Shown here piece after piece: positions 34,423 to 41,858 of a stretch of 64,000 nt of DNA. This DNA is from Streptomyces antnestii. Lineage in GTDB: Bacteria; Actinomycetota; Actinomycetes; Streptomycetales; Streptomycetaceae. A program made the position numbers and the translations under genes. The stretch covers positions 124,001-188,000 of the forward strand of contig NZ_RZYA01000011.1 of the NCBI RefSeq assembly GCF_004005495.1, given 5' to 3'. Within the stretch, counting starts at the first letter, position 1, and each line of letters begins with the position of its first letter. The notes below the pieces were generated by a model. It had not been told where the DNA came from. It saw only the letters and a list, made by a program, of their open reading frames with translations, and did not search any database.

Positions 34423-35544
34423 CTACGCTCCCGCGGCCGGCAGCGTCACCTCGAAGCAGCAGCCGCCCGCCACGTTGCGCACGGTGGCGCTGCCCCGGTG
34501 GGCCTCGACGATGCCCCTGACGATGGCGAGGCCGAGGCCCGCGCCCGACGGAGGTGTGCGGGCGTGGCTGCCGCGCCAGCCCGTGTCGAAGACCCGGGGC
34601 AGGTCCTCCTCGGGGATGCCGCCGCAGCCGTCCGTGACCGTGAGGACCACGCCGTCCGCCGAGGCCGCCGCCGCGACGGCGACCGTGCCGTCGGCCGGGG
34701 TGCGCCGGATCGCGTTGATCAGGAGGTTGCCGAGTACCCGGCTCATCTCCTTGGCGTCGACCTCCACCGCGAGCGCGTCGATCGCGTCGACGAGGTCGCC
34801 GACGAGCCGTACGCCGTGTTGGCCGGCGAGCGGGTCGGCGCCCGCGAGCGCGTCGCCCACCAGGTCGTGCAGGGAGATCCGGGACGGGCTCAGGACGAGC
34901 GAGCCCGCGTGGATGCGGGACAGTTCGAAGAGGTCGCCGACCATGTCGTTCATGCGCTCGACCTCGGCGCGGATCTGGCGCAGGTAGCGGTCCGGGTCGG
35001 CCGCCATGCCGTCCTCGAGCGCCTCGGACATCGCGCGGAGCCCGGCGAGCGGGGTGCGCAGATCGTGCGAGATCCAGGCGACGAGCTCGCGACGCGAGGT
35101 CTCCAGGGCGCGCTCACGGTCCCGGGACACGGCCAGCTTGGCACTGGTGGCTTCCAACTCCCTCGACAGCGCGGAGAGTTCCGCGGTGGCGGGCAGCGCG
35201 GGCGCGGCGAAGCTGCCGCCGTCGCCGAAGGAGCGGGCCGCGAGCGTCAGCGCGTTGCTGCGGGCGACGACCCAGCGGCCTAGGAGCAGTGCGGTGGCCA
35301 GCGACACGGTGGCGGCCATCGCGGCGACGGTCGTCACGACGGTCAGGTCGTGCGGGGAGAGGAACATCGCCCAGGCCACGACGAGCGTTCCGGCGAGCAT
35401 CGCCGTCACGGCGACGGCGGCCACCACCGTGAGCGACACCGTCAGGGAGCGCCGGCGCAGCACGAACAGGGCGAGCGCGCCGAGCAGTCCCGCCCCCACG
35501 GCGCCGAGGAACGCGAACAGGGCGATGAGGAGGATGTCACGCAC
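34423..35544 (-). CDS. Sensor histidine kinase
   Basis: A 373-residue membrane kinase. Two N-terminal helices (ILLIALFAFLGAVGAGLLGA and VVAAVAVTAMLAGTLVVAWA) and a third (TVVTTVAAMAATVSLATALL) precede a short linker. The H-box is WISHDLRTPLAGLRAM (His autophosphorylated). The N-box is LLINAIRRTPADG, the G1 box TDGCGGIPEED and the G2 box GAGLGLAIVRG. It overlaps the response-regulator gene by 8 nt (upstream on the minus strand). The stimulus is unknown. It is encoded between the epimerase and glycosyltransferase genes. Confidence 0.93.
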   Translation of the reverse strand: MRDILLIALFAFLGAVGAGLLGALALFVLRRRSLTVSLTVVAAVAVTAMLAGTLVVAWAMFLSPHDLTVVTTVAAMAATVSLATALLLGRWVVARSNALTLAARSFGDGGSFAAPALPATAELSALSRELEATSAKLAVSRDRERALETSRRELVAWISHDLRTPLAGLRAMSEALEDGMAADPDRYLRQIRAEVERMNDMVGDLFELSRIHAGSLVLSPSRISLHDLVGDALAGADPLAGQHGVRLVGDLVDAIDALAVEVDAKEMSRVLGNLLINAIRRTPADGTVAVAAAASADGVVLTVTDGCGGIPEEDLPRVFDTGWRGSHARTPPSGAGLGLAIVRGIVEAHRGSATVRNVAGGCCFEVTLPAAGA

Positions 35545-36331
35545 GGGGTCCGGTCCGTTCGGTCTGCTCTGTCCATTCGGTCAAGTCGGTCTGGTCGTGC
35601 GCCACCGTCGGGCCGGGCTGGGGCTGGGGCTCGGATCCGGGGTCGAGGCGGTAGCCGACTCCCCAGACCGTCTGGATCAGGCGCGGGGCCGCCGGGTCGT
35701 CCTCGATCTTGCCGCGCAGCCGGCGGACATGCACCGTCACGGTCGACAGGTCGCCGAAGTCCCAGCCCCACACCTCCCGCATGAGCTCCTCACGGTCGAA
35801 GGCGCGGCCCGGATGCCGGAGGAAGAAGGCGAGAAGGTCGAACTCCCGTATGGTCAGGGCGAGTTCATCGCCCCCCTTGGTCGCACGACGGGCCGCCGGG
35901 TCGACGGTGAGGGCGCCCGCGCGGAGCGGTCCCGACGGTTTCGGCGCCCCGGCCGCCCGGGCCCGGCGCAGCACCGACTCGACGCGCAGGACCAGCTCGC
36001 GCGGGCTGAACGGCTTGGTGACGTAGTCGTCCGCGCCGACCTCCAGGCCGAGGATGCGCTCGCCCTCGTCGCCGCGCGCCGTCAGCATGATCACGGGGAC
36101 GGGGCCGCGCTCCCGGAGCCTGCGGCACACTTCGAGACCGTCCATGCCGGGCAGCATCAGGTCGAGGACGACCAGGTCGGGCGGCTGCGCGTGGGCACGG
36201 TCGAGGGCGGCGGGGCCGTCGGCAGCCCGGTCGACGTCGTAGCCGGCGCGGTCCAGATAGCCCGCGACGACCTCGGCGACGGTCGGGTCGTCGTCGACGA
36301 CGAGTACGCGGCCGAGCGGTGGTGTCTGCAT
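35537..36331 (-). CDS. OmpR-type response regulator
   Basis: A 264-residue regulator. The receiver (VLVVDDDPTVAEVVAGYLDR; phosphorylation Asp in LVVLDLMLPGMDGLEV; Lys in DYVTKPFSPREL) is followed by a winged-helix DNA-binding domain (FDLLAFFLRHPGRAFDREEL and VTVHVRRLRGKIEDDPAAPR). It is paired with the histidine kinase that follows with an 8-nt overlap, forming an operon. The divergent glycosyltransferase operon and the epimerase are the likely targets. The C-terminal tail is Gln/Pro-rich. Confidence 0.95.
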   Translation of the reverse strand: MQTPPLGRVLVVDDDPTVAEVVAGYLDRAGYDVDRAADGPAALDRAHAQPPDLVVLDLMLPGMDGLEVCRRLRERGPVPVIMLTARGDEGERILGLEVGADDYVTKPFSPRELVLRVESVLRRARAAGAPKPSGPLRAGALTVDPAARRATKGGDELALTIREFDLLAFFLRHPGRAFDREELMREVWGWDFGDLSTVTVHVRRLRGKIEDDPAAPRLIQTVWGVGYRLDPGSEPQPQPGPTVAHDQTDLTEWTEQTERTGPRA

Positions 36332-36455
36332 GGGACCAGCGTCGCACCACGCCCCGTCGGGCCGCTTCGCGCCAGGGGGCCACCGGGCTCATCGTCCGCG
36401 TTTCGTAAGGTTCCGGGGCCCGGAATGTCCGTTCTGGATTCGTAGGGTGACACAC

Positions 36456-37217
36456 GTGATCCCCCCTGACTCCAACTCCCCTGCCGGCCCCGCCCCCTCG
36501 CACCGGACCACCCCCTGGGCACTGTCGGTCGATGTCGTGCTGCCGTGCCTCGACGAGGCCGCCGCGCTGCCGTGGGTACTGGCCCGTATCCCGGACGGCT
36601 GGCGGGCGCTCGTCGTGGACAACGGGTCCACCGACGGCTCCCCCGAGGTGGCCCGGTCCCTGGGCGCGACCGTGGTGACGGAGGCCCGGCGCGGCTTCGG
36701 GGCCGCCTGCCACGCAGGCCTGCTGGCCTCCGACGCGGACATCGTCTGCTTCTGCGACTGCGACGCCTCGCTCGATCCCGCCCTGCTCGCGCCGTTCGTG
36801 CGGGATGTGGCCGCAGGCCGCTGCGATCTCGTGCTCGGCCGGCGCAGGCCGCTGGGGCGCGGCGCCTTCCCCGTCCACGCGCGCGCCGGGAACCTGGCGC
36901 TCGCTCGGATGCTGCGGCGGCGCACCGGCCTTCGCCTGCACGACCTGGGCCCGATGCGGGCCGCACGCCGCGTGCCCCTCCTCGCCCTGGACCTCACGGA
37001 CCGCCGCAGCGGCTACCCGCTCCAGATGGTCGTACGGGCCGCCGACGCGGGCTGGCGCATCGCGGAACGCGCGGTGCCGTACCGGCCTCGTACGGGAAAG
37101 TCCAAGGTCACGGGCACATGGAAGGGCACGTGGCAGGCGGTCCGTGACATGCGGGCCGTTCTCGCGGAGCCACCGCGGACACCGCACCCGGCACGCGGGG
37201 AGGCGGCGCCCCGATGA
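36456..37217 (+). CDS. Family-2 glycosyltransferase (dolichol-phosphate-mannose-synthase-like)
   Basis: A 253-residue GT-A enzyme. SVDVVLPCLDEAAALPWVLA is the nucleotide-sugar-binding strand and VVDNGSTDGSPEVARSLGA the second motif. VCFCDCDASLDP holds the DxD that binds the metal. The end (YPLQMVVRAADAGWRIAERA and RTGKSKVTGTWKGTWQ) resembles polyprenyl-phosphate sugar transferases. It is a short soluble form without membrane helices. GTG 36456 has TAGGGT at 36443-36448, 7 nt upstream, so it may be leaderless. ATGA overlap couples it to the next gene. Sugar and acceptor unknown. Confidence 0.87.
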   Translation: MIPPDSNSPAGPAPSHRTTPWALSVDVVLPCLDEAAALPWVLARIPDGWRALVVDNGSTDGSPEVARSLGATVVTEARRGFGAACHAGLLASDADIVCFCDCDASLDPALLAPFVRDVAAGRCDLVLGRRRPLGRGAFPVHARAGNLALARMLRRRTGLRLHDLGPMRAARRVPLLALDLTDRRSGYPLQMVVRAADAGWRIAERAVPYRPRTGKSKVTGTWKGTWQAVRDMRAVLAEPPRTPHPARGEAAPR

Positions 37218-37891
37218 GGTCCTCCGAAGCCGGTGCGCTGCCAGCCGCTCCCGGCACCCCCACCACCCTCCTCGTCATCGCCAAGTCCCCCGTGCCCGGG
37301 CAGGTCAAGACCCGGCTCACGCCGCCCTTCACTCCCGGGGAGGCGGCGCGGCTCGCGGAGGCGGCGCTCGTCGACACCTTGCGCGCGGTGCTCGCGGCCC
37401 CCGCACGGCGCCGGGTGCTGGTGCTCGACGGGGCGCCCGGGGCCTGGCTGCCCGACGGCATCGAGGTGGTCGCCCAGTGCGGCGGCGGCCTCGACGAGCG
37501 GCTCGCGGCGGCGTTCGCCGGATGCGCGGGGCCGGCCGTCCTGATCGGGATGGACACGCCCCAGGTGACCCCCGCACTGCTCGCCCCGGCGCTCGGGGCC
37601 GACGCCTGGCGGGACTGCGACGCCTGGTTCGGGCCCGCCGACGACGGCGGGTTCTGGGCGCTCGGGCTGGCCGAGCCTGACCCCGGGCTGCTGCGGGGGG
37701 TGCCGATGTCGACGGCGCACACGGGTGCGGTCCAGCGGGCCCGGCTCACCGCGGCGGGGCTGCGCGTACGGGACCTCGCGGCCCTGCGGGACGTCGACAC
37801 GGCGGACGACGCCGCCCTGGTGGCGGCCGCCGCGCCCGACGGCCGCTTCGCCGCCGAACACGCGCGCCTGACCCGGGCGGTCCGCCCATGA
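37214..37891 (+). CDS. DUF2064 protein (TIGR04282-type transferase)
   Basis: A 225-residue protein of the DUF2064 family, nucleotide-sugar-transferase-like. TTLLVIAKSPVPGQVKTRLTP is the opening strand-loop and VLIGMDTPQVTPALLAPAL holds the acidic metal site. The loop GPADDGGFWALGL is the family signature. The TIGR04282 branch is annotated as arsenosugar-type glycosyltransferase, but the real substrate is unknown. ATG 37214 overlaps the GT2 gene by 4 nt and its end overlaps the methyltransferase (ATGA), so the three are coupled. Confidence 0.83.
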   Translation: MRSSEAGALPAAPGTPTTLLVIAKSPVPGQVKTRLTPPFTPGEAARLAEAALVDTLRAVLAAPARRRVLVLDGAPGAWLPDGIEVVAQCGGGLDERLAAAFAGCAGPAVLIGMDTPQVTPALLAPALGADAWRDCDAWFGPADDGGFWALGLAEPDPGLLRGVPMSTAHTGAVQRARLTAAGLRVRDLAALRDVDTADDAALVAAAAPDGRFAAEHARLTRAVRP

Positions 37892-38541
37892 GCACGACCC
37901 ACGAGGCGGCACCGCCCTGGTGTACGGATCCTTACGCCGACGCCGTGCGCAACGAACGCGGGCCGCTCTTCCTGCGGCGCGCCGACGGCTGGCTGCTGCC
38001 GCTGGAGGTGGAGCGCTGGTGCGCGGGCCCCGACGCCGCCGACCTGTCGGCGCTGCGGCACTGCGAGGGGGCCGTCCTGGACATCGGCTGCGGCCCCGGC
38101 CGGCTGGTCGCCGCACTCGCCGCGGCCGGCCGTCGCGTGCTCGGCATCGACGTGAGCGAGGCCGCCGTGGCGCGGACGGTCAGCCTCGGGGGTGCCGCGC
38201 TGCGCCTGTCCGTGTTCGACCCCCTGCCCGACGAGGGCGGCTGGGGGACGGCCCTCCTGCTGGACGGCAACATCGGGATCGGCGGCGATCCGGGCGCCCT
38301 GCTGACCCGTGTCGCCGAACTCGTCCGCCCCGGTGGCCTGTTGACGGCGGAGACGGCGCCGCTCGACGTGGACGAGCGGGTGGAGGTGCGGGTGGACGAC
38401 GGGCGGGGCGCGTCGGGTTCGCTGTTCCCGTGGGCCCGCGTGGGCACGCGCGCGCTGCTGCGCGTCGCGCGCCCGCTCGGCTGGCGGCCGGTGGCTCAGT
38501 GGTCGGTGGGCGGGCGCTCCTTCGTCTCCCTGCGTCGCTGA
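37888..38541 (+). CDS. Class I SAM-dependent methyltransferase
   Basis: A 217-residue methyltransferase. Motif I is VLDIGCGPGRLVAALAAAG, the acidic motif II is VLGIDVSEAAV, and the adenine-contact strand is LRLSVFDPLPDEGGWG. It is coupled to DUF2064 by ATGA, so it probably acts on the same product. The N-terminal 55 residues form a cap (DPYADAVRNERGPLFLRRA). Its last 46 bp overlap the convergent membrane-protein gene, antisense to that protein's Arg/Glu-rich tail. Substrate unknown. Confidence 0.85.
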   Translation: MSTTHEAAPPWCTDPYADAVRNERGPLFLRRADGWLLPLEVERWCAGPDAADLSALRHCEGAVLDIGCGPGRLVAALAAAGRRVLGIDVSEAAVARTVSLGGAALRLSVFDPLPDEGGWGTALLLDGNIGIGGDPGALLTRVAELVRPGGLLTAETAPLDVDERVEVRVDDGRGASGSLFPWARVGTRALLRVARPLGWRPVAQWSVGGRSFVSLRR

Positions 38542-39104
38542 CGTTCCCGCTCCCGCTCGCGTTTCCGCTCCTGTCGGCGCGCCCTGTGGGCCTGCCGCCA
38601 GGGCGACCCCGGGGCGAGGAACGTGCGCGTCACGAACCACAGGGCGGACGCGGCGAACAGACCGGCCGTCAGGAGCAGCCAGTGCTGCAGGAAGGCGTCC
38701 TCCGAACGGCCGGTGACCAGGGCGTAGTGCTCCGGTCGCGCCCGCGAGATCAGCGGGTACCAGACCAGGAGCAGCAGCCCCGACAGGAACGCGGGGACGC
38801 GTGCGTACAGCACCGCCGAGCGGTCACGGCCCCCGAGGGCCTTGCACGCCGCGCGGTCCGCGAGCGAGTACAGCGGTACGAGCACCAGGTCGTGGAGGAG
38901 GGCCGCGCCGACGAACCACATCGCCACGCCCCATGCGTCGCCGGCGAGGAGCCGCACGCCCGCGTACCACGCGAGGGCGAACGAGGCGGCGAGGAGCGGG
39001 AGTTGGAGCGGACTCTCGCCGTACCAGCGCTCCGTCGGATGCAGGTTCAGGTGCGGGTTCAGCTTCGGCAACCGCTTCAGCCATCGGCTCGCTCGTCCGC
39101 TCAT
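38496..39104 (-). CDS. Membrane protein with a charged C-terminal tail, partner of the molybdopterin oxidoreductase
   Basis: A 202-residue protein with four hydrophobic segments (QLPLLAASFALAWYAGVRLL, GVAMWFVGAALLHDLVLVPL, LYARVPAFLSGLLLLVWYPL, WLLLTAGLFAASALWFVTRT). It ends in an extreme Arg/Glu/Gln tail (QERKRERERERQRRRETKER). The tail is encoded by the same DNA as the end of the convergent methyltransferase gene. ATG 39104 overlaps the oxidoreductase stop (ATGA), so they are translationally coupled and it may be a membrane partner. No family is assigned. Confidence 0.75.
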   Translation of the reverse strand: MSGRASRWLKRLPKLNPHLNLHPTERWYGESPLQLPLLAASFALAWYAGVRLLAGDAWGVAMWFVGAALLHDLVLVPLYSLADRAACKALGGRDRSAVLYARVPAFLSGLLLLVWYPLISRARPEHYALVTGRSEDAFLQHWLLLTAGLFAASALWFVTRTFLAPGSPWRQAHRARRQERKRERERERQRRRETKERPPTDH

Positions 39105-40342
39105 CGCAGCGCTCCGAACGTCAGCCGTGCCACCCATTTCGTGTTCAGGACGCCCGGCGCCGCGGGGACGATGATCCGGGCCGGGTAGCCGTGGTCGAGC
39201 GTGAGGTCGGCGCCGTCGACGCGGAGGGCGAGGAGCGAGCGCGGGTCGTGGACCTGGTTGTGCCGCAGGGCCGCTTTGCGGAAAGCCCCGTGCTGCTGGA
39301 GGGACTCGACGAACACATCGGTGTCGCCGTCGGTCCCGGCGAGCACGGCCAGGTCGCGCAGTCGTACCCCGCTCCAGCGCCGGTCGTCCGTGGACCAGCC
39401 CTCGACACAGGCGATGGGCAACGAGGCGGTGTGCTGCGGGAGTTGGAGTAGGTCGGCGCGAGTGAGCCGGTGGACGGTGCCGGACGGGCCGGTGACGACG
39501 AGCCGCCAGGGGGCGCCGGCGTCGGCGGCCCGGACGCCCGCCACGGCGGCCGTCTTGTTGATCTGGAACCTGTCGGAGCCCGTGCCGGGATCCTCGCCGC
39601 CGTGCGGGGCGAGGAGCGCGGTGCGGCGCCATACGCCGCCGATGCTCTGGCCCGCGGTCGTGACGAGGAGCAGGAGCGAGCCGGCGCCGACCATGGCGAG
39701 CGCGCCCCGCCGCGAGACGGTGGGCTCGGCGGGCTGCGCGGGCACCAGGTCACCCGTCTCCGCGACCCCCGCCTTCCGCTCGCGCAGCACGCGCAGCGCC
39801 TGGGGTACGCGCAGCACGGCGTGGACGGCGAACGCACTGATGAACACCCAGGCGCCGTAGAAGTGCAGCGGGTAGAAGGACCCGGGGAACAGGTAGTCGA
39901 GCTGGACGTTGAGGATGCCGGTCACGAACTCGAAGAGCGCGCCGCCGACGAGCAGGAGCAGTGAGAGCCGTTCGAGGGCGTGGCCGAGGGAGCGGACCGG
40001 CGGCAGCGTGAACAGCTTGGGCACGACCGACCACAGCTTGGCGAGGAGCACCGGCACGAGCACGACCCCGACGGTGACGTGCAGGCCCTGGGTGAGCCGG
40101 TACAGCCAGTGCGGGTCCGTCGGCCAGGAGAACAGGTAGAAGCCGAGCAGGCCCTTGTCCGGCGTCTTGTCGTTGACCGCCGCGAGGTTCGGGTTGTAGG
40201 CGGCGTACGACAGCAGGCCGGTCACGAACAGGAGGGGCATTCCGGCGAGGAGGACGAGACCGAGGACGGCGGTGAAGCGGGGGCCGCGCAGGGGGCTGCG
40301 CCACGGATCGGGGAGCGTGCGGGGGAGGTGGAGGTCGCGCAT
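39101..40342 (-). CDS. Membrane-anchored molybdopterin-dependent oxidoreductase
   Basis: A 413-residue protein. The N-terminal half has several transmembrane helices of a cytochrome b561/NarI-like type (FTAVLGLVLLAGMPLLFVTG; HVTVGVVLVPVLLAKLWSVV; FYGAWVFISAFAVHAVLRVP), then a signal-like hydrophobic segment after SRRGALAMV. The C-terminal 150 residues are a sulfite-oxidase-type molybdopterin domain (LPIACVEGWSTDDRRWSGVR, with the ligand Cys; LDHGYPARIIVPAAPGVLNT). Sulfite or an organic sulfoxide is a possible substrate. It should pass electrons to the membrane. Upstream of the coupled membrane protein. Confidence 0.85.
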   Translation of the reverse strand: MRDLHLPRTLPDPWRSPLRGPRFTAVLGLVLLAGMPLLFVTGLLSYAAYNPNLAAVNDKTPDKGLLGFYLFSWPTDPHWLYRLTQGLHVTVGVVLVPVLLAKLWSVVPKLFTLPPVRSLGHALERLSLLLLVGGALFEFVTGILNVQLDYLFPGSFYPLHFYGAWVFISAFAVHAVLRVPQALRVLRERKAGVAETGDLVPAQPAEPTVSRRGALAMVGAGSLLLLVTTAGQSIGGVWRRTALLAPHGGEDPGTGSDRFQINKTAAVAGVRAADAGAPWRLVVTGPSGTVHRLTRADLLQLPQHTASLPIACVEGWSTDDRRWSGVRLRDLAVLAGTDGDTDVFVESLQQHGAFRKAALRHNQVHDPRSLLALRVDGADLTLDHGYPARIIVPAAPGVLNTKWVARLTFGALR

Positions 40343-40496
40343 GCGGTTCCTTCAGGCTGTGCGCGGCGGGGACCCGCCGGCCTGCTCCGACGGTAGTGCG
40401 GACGGCCGTCGGATCCGCGGAGGAAGATCTGACGGTTCGGTGACGCCACCCCGCGCTGCCACCGGACGGGAGGGTCCGGCGCCTAGCGTTCCGGGT

Positions 40497-41858
40497 GTGA
40501 AGCTGCAAGCACCCCGCACCGCGCGCCCCACCACCGCGTCCGACTCCGGCGGGACGCGCCGTGACCTGCTGGCCGCCGCGGTGGCGGCGGCCCTGGTCGC
40601 GACGGCCGTCCTCGTGGGCCGGTACATCGAGGACCACTACGGCACCCTGCACGTCAACTGGCCACCGCTGTACGCCCGCTGGTACCCGCACGTGGGCCCG
40701 GGCACTCCGGCGGCGGTGTGCGTCGCCGTGCTCGTCGTGGCGTACGGGCCCGTGGTGGCCGCCCGGCTGCGGTGGCGGCTGCTGCTGCCCGCCGTGTGGG
40801 GCGCGTCGGCGGCCTGGACGTTCTCGCTCGCGCTCGTCGACGGCTGGCAGCAGGGCGTCGCCGGGCGCCTGACCACGTCGTACGAGTACCTCACGGTCAT
40901 CGGCCGGTTCGGGGACGTCGGCGCGACGCTGCGGGACTTCACGCGGCACATCCTGCTGCACTCCCCCGGCCACTGGCCGCCCCATGTCGCGGGCCATCCG
41001 CCCGCGGCGACCCTGACCTTCGTCGGCCTGGACCGGATCGGGCTCGGCGGGGGCGCGTGGGCCGGGGTGTGGTGCGTGACGGTGGGCACCACGGCGGCGG
41101 TGGCCGTCCTCGTCGCGGTGCGCGCGCTCGCGGACGAGCGGACGGCGCGCCGCGCGGCGCCGTTCCTGGTGCTCGCGCCGGGCGCGGTGTGGGTGGGCAC
41201 GTCGGCCGACGGGTACTTCGCGGCGGTCGCCGCCTGGTCGCTCGCGCTGCTCGCGGTGGCGGCGACGCGCGGGAGCCGCACGGCGGCGCTCGGCAGCGGA
41301 CTGCTGTTCGGGCTCACGTGCTATCTGTCGTACGGACTGACGCTGATCGCCGTCGTCGGGGCGGCCGTGCTGGTCGTGGCGCGTACGGCGCGGCCGCTGC
41401 CGCTGTTCCTCGTGGGGGCGGCGGTCGTGCCGGTGGCGTTCACCCTCGCCGGGTTCAACTGGTGGGAGGCGTACCGGCTGCTGACGGAGCGCTACTACGA
41501 GGGCGCGGGCGGGGTCCGGCCGTACGGCTACTGGGTGTGGGCCAACCTCGCGTGCACGGTGCTGATCGTGGGGCTTGCCACGGCGGCGGGGCTGCGCCGG
41601 GTTCCCGGGCAGGTCCTGCGCGCCCGCGGGGAGCCGGCGGGGCGGCTCGCGACGGTCGTGCTCGGCGCGGCGCTCGCCCTGCTGGCCGCCGATCTGTCCG
41701 GTATGAGCAAGGCGGAGACGGAACGGATCTGGCTCCCGTTCGGCGTGTGGCTCCTCGCGGCCACCGCTCTCCTGCCGGAGCGGTGGCGGCGCGGCTGGCT
41801 GACCGCGCAGGCGGTGCTCGCCCTGCTGGTCAACCATCTGCTGTTCACGGGTTGGTGA
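40497..41858 (+). CDS. Polytopic membrane protein, possible glycosyltransferase-like (GT-C type)
   Basis: A 453-residue protein with about 10 membrane helices. A large loop after the first helix contains HYGTLHVNWPPLYARWYPHV, and AGHPPAATLTFVGLDRIGLG is a further conserved-looking loop; polyprenyl-linked GT-C enzymes often carry acidic or His residues in such loops. It is not clearly any named family. GTG 40497 has TAGCGT at 40484-40489, 7 nt upstream. It sits divergent from the molybdopterin oxidoreductase and overlaps the convergent lysyltransferase by 14 bp. Context suggests envelope or exopolysaccharide work. Confidence 0.7.
   Translation: MKLQAPRTARPTTASDSGGTRRDLLAAAVAAALVATAVLVGRYIEDHYGTLHVNWPPLYARWYPHVGPGTPAAVCVAVLVVAYGPVVAARLRWRLLLPAVWGASAAWTFSLALVDGWQQGVAGRLTTSYEYLTVIGRFGDVGATLRDFTRHILLHSPGHWPPHVAGHPPAATLTFVGLDRIGLGGGAWAGVWCVTVGTTAAVAVLVAVRALADERTARRAAPFLVLAPGAVWVGTSADGYFAAVAAWSLALLAVAATRGSRTAALGSGLLFGLTCYLSYGLTLIAVVGAAVLVVARTARPLPLFLVGAAVVPVAFTLAGFNWWEAYRLLTERYYEGAGGVRPYGYWVWANLACTVLIVGLATAAGLRRVPGQVLRARGEPAGRLATVVLGAALALLAADLSGMSKAETERIWLPFGVWLLAATALLPERWRRGWLTAQAVLALLVNHLLFTGW

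Noticed and set aside
39750..41837. 695-codon minus-strand frame opposite the 40497 gene
   Set aside because: Mostly antisense, with Arg/Pro-rich low complexity; the plus-strand product has coherent membrane helices.
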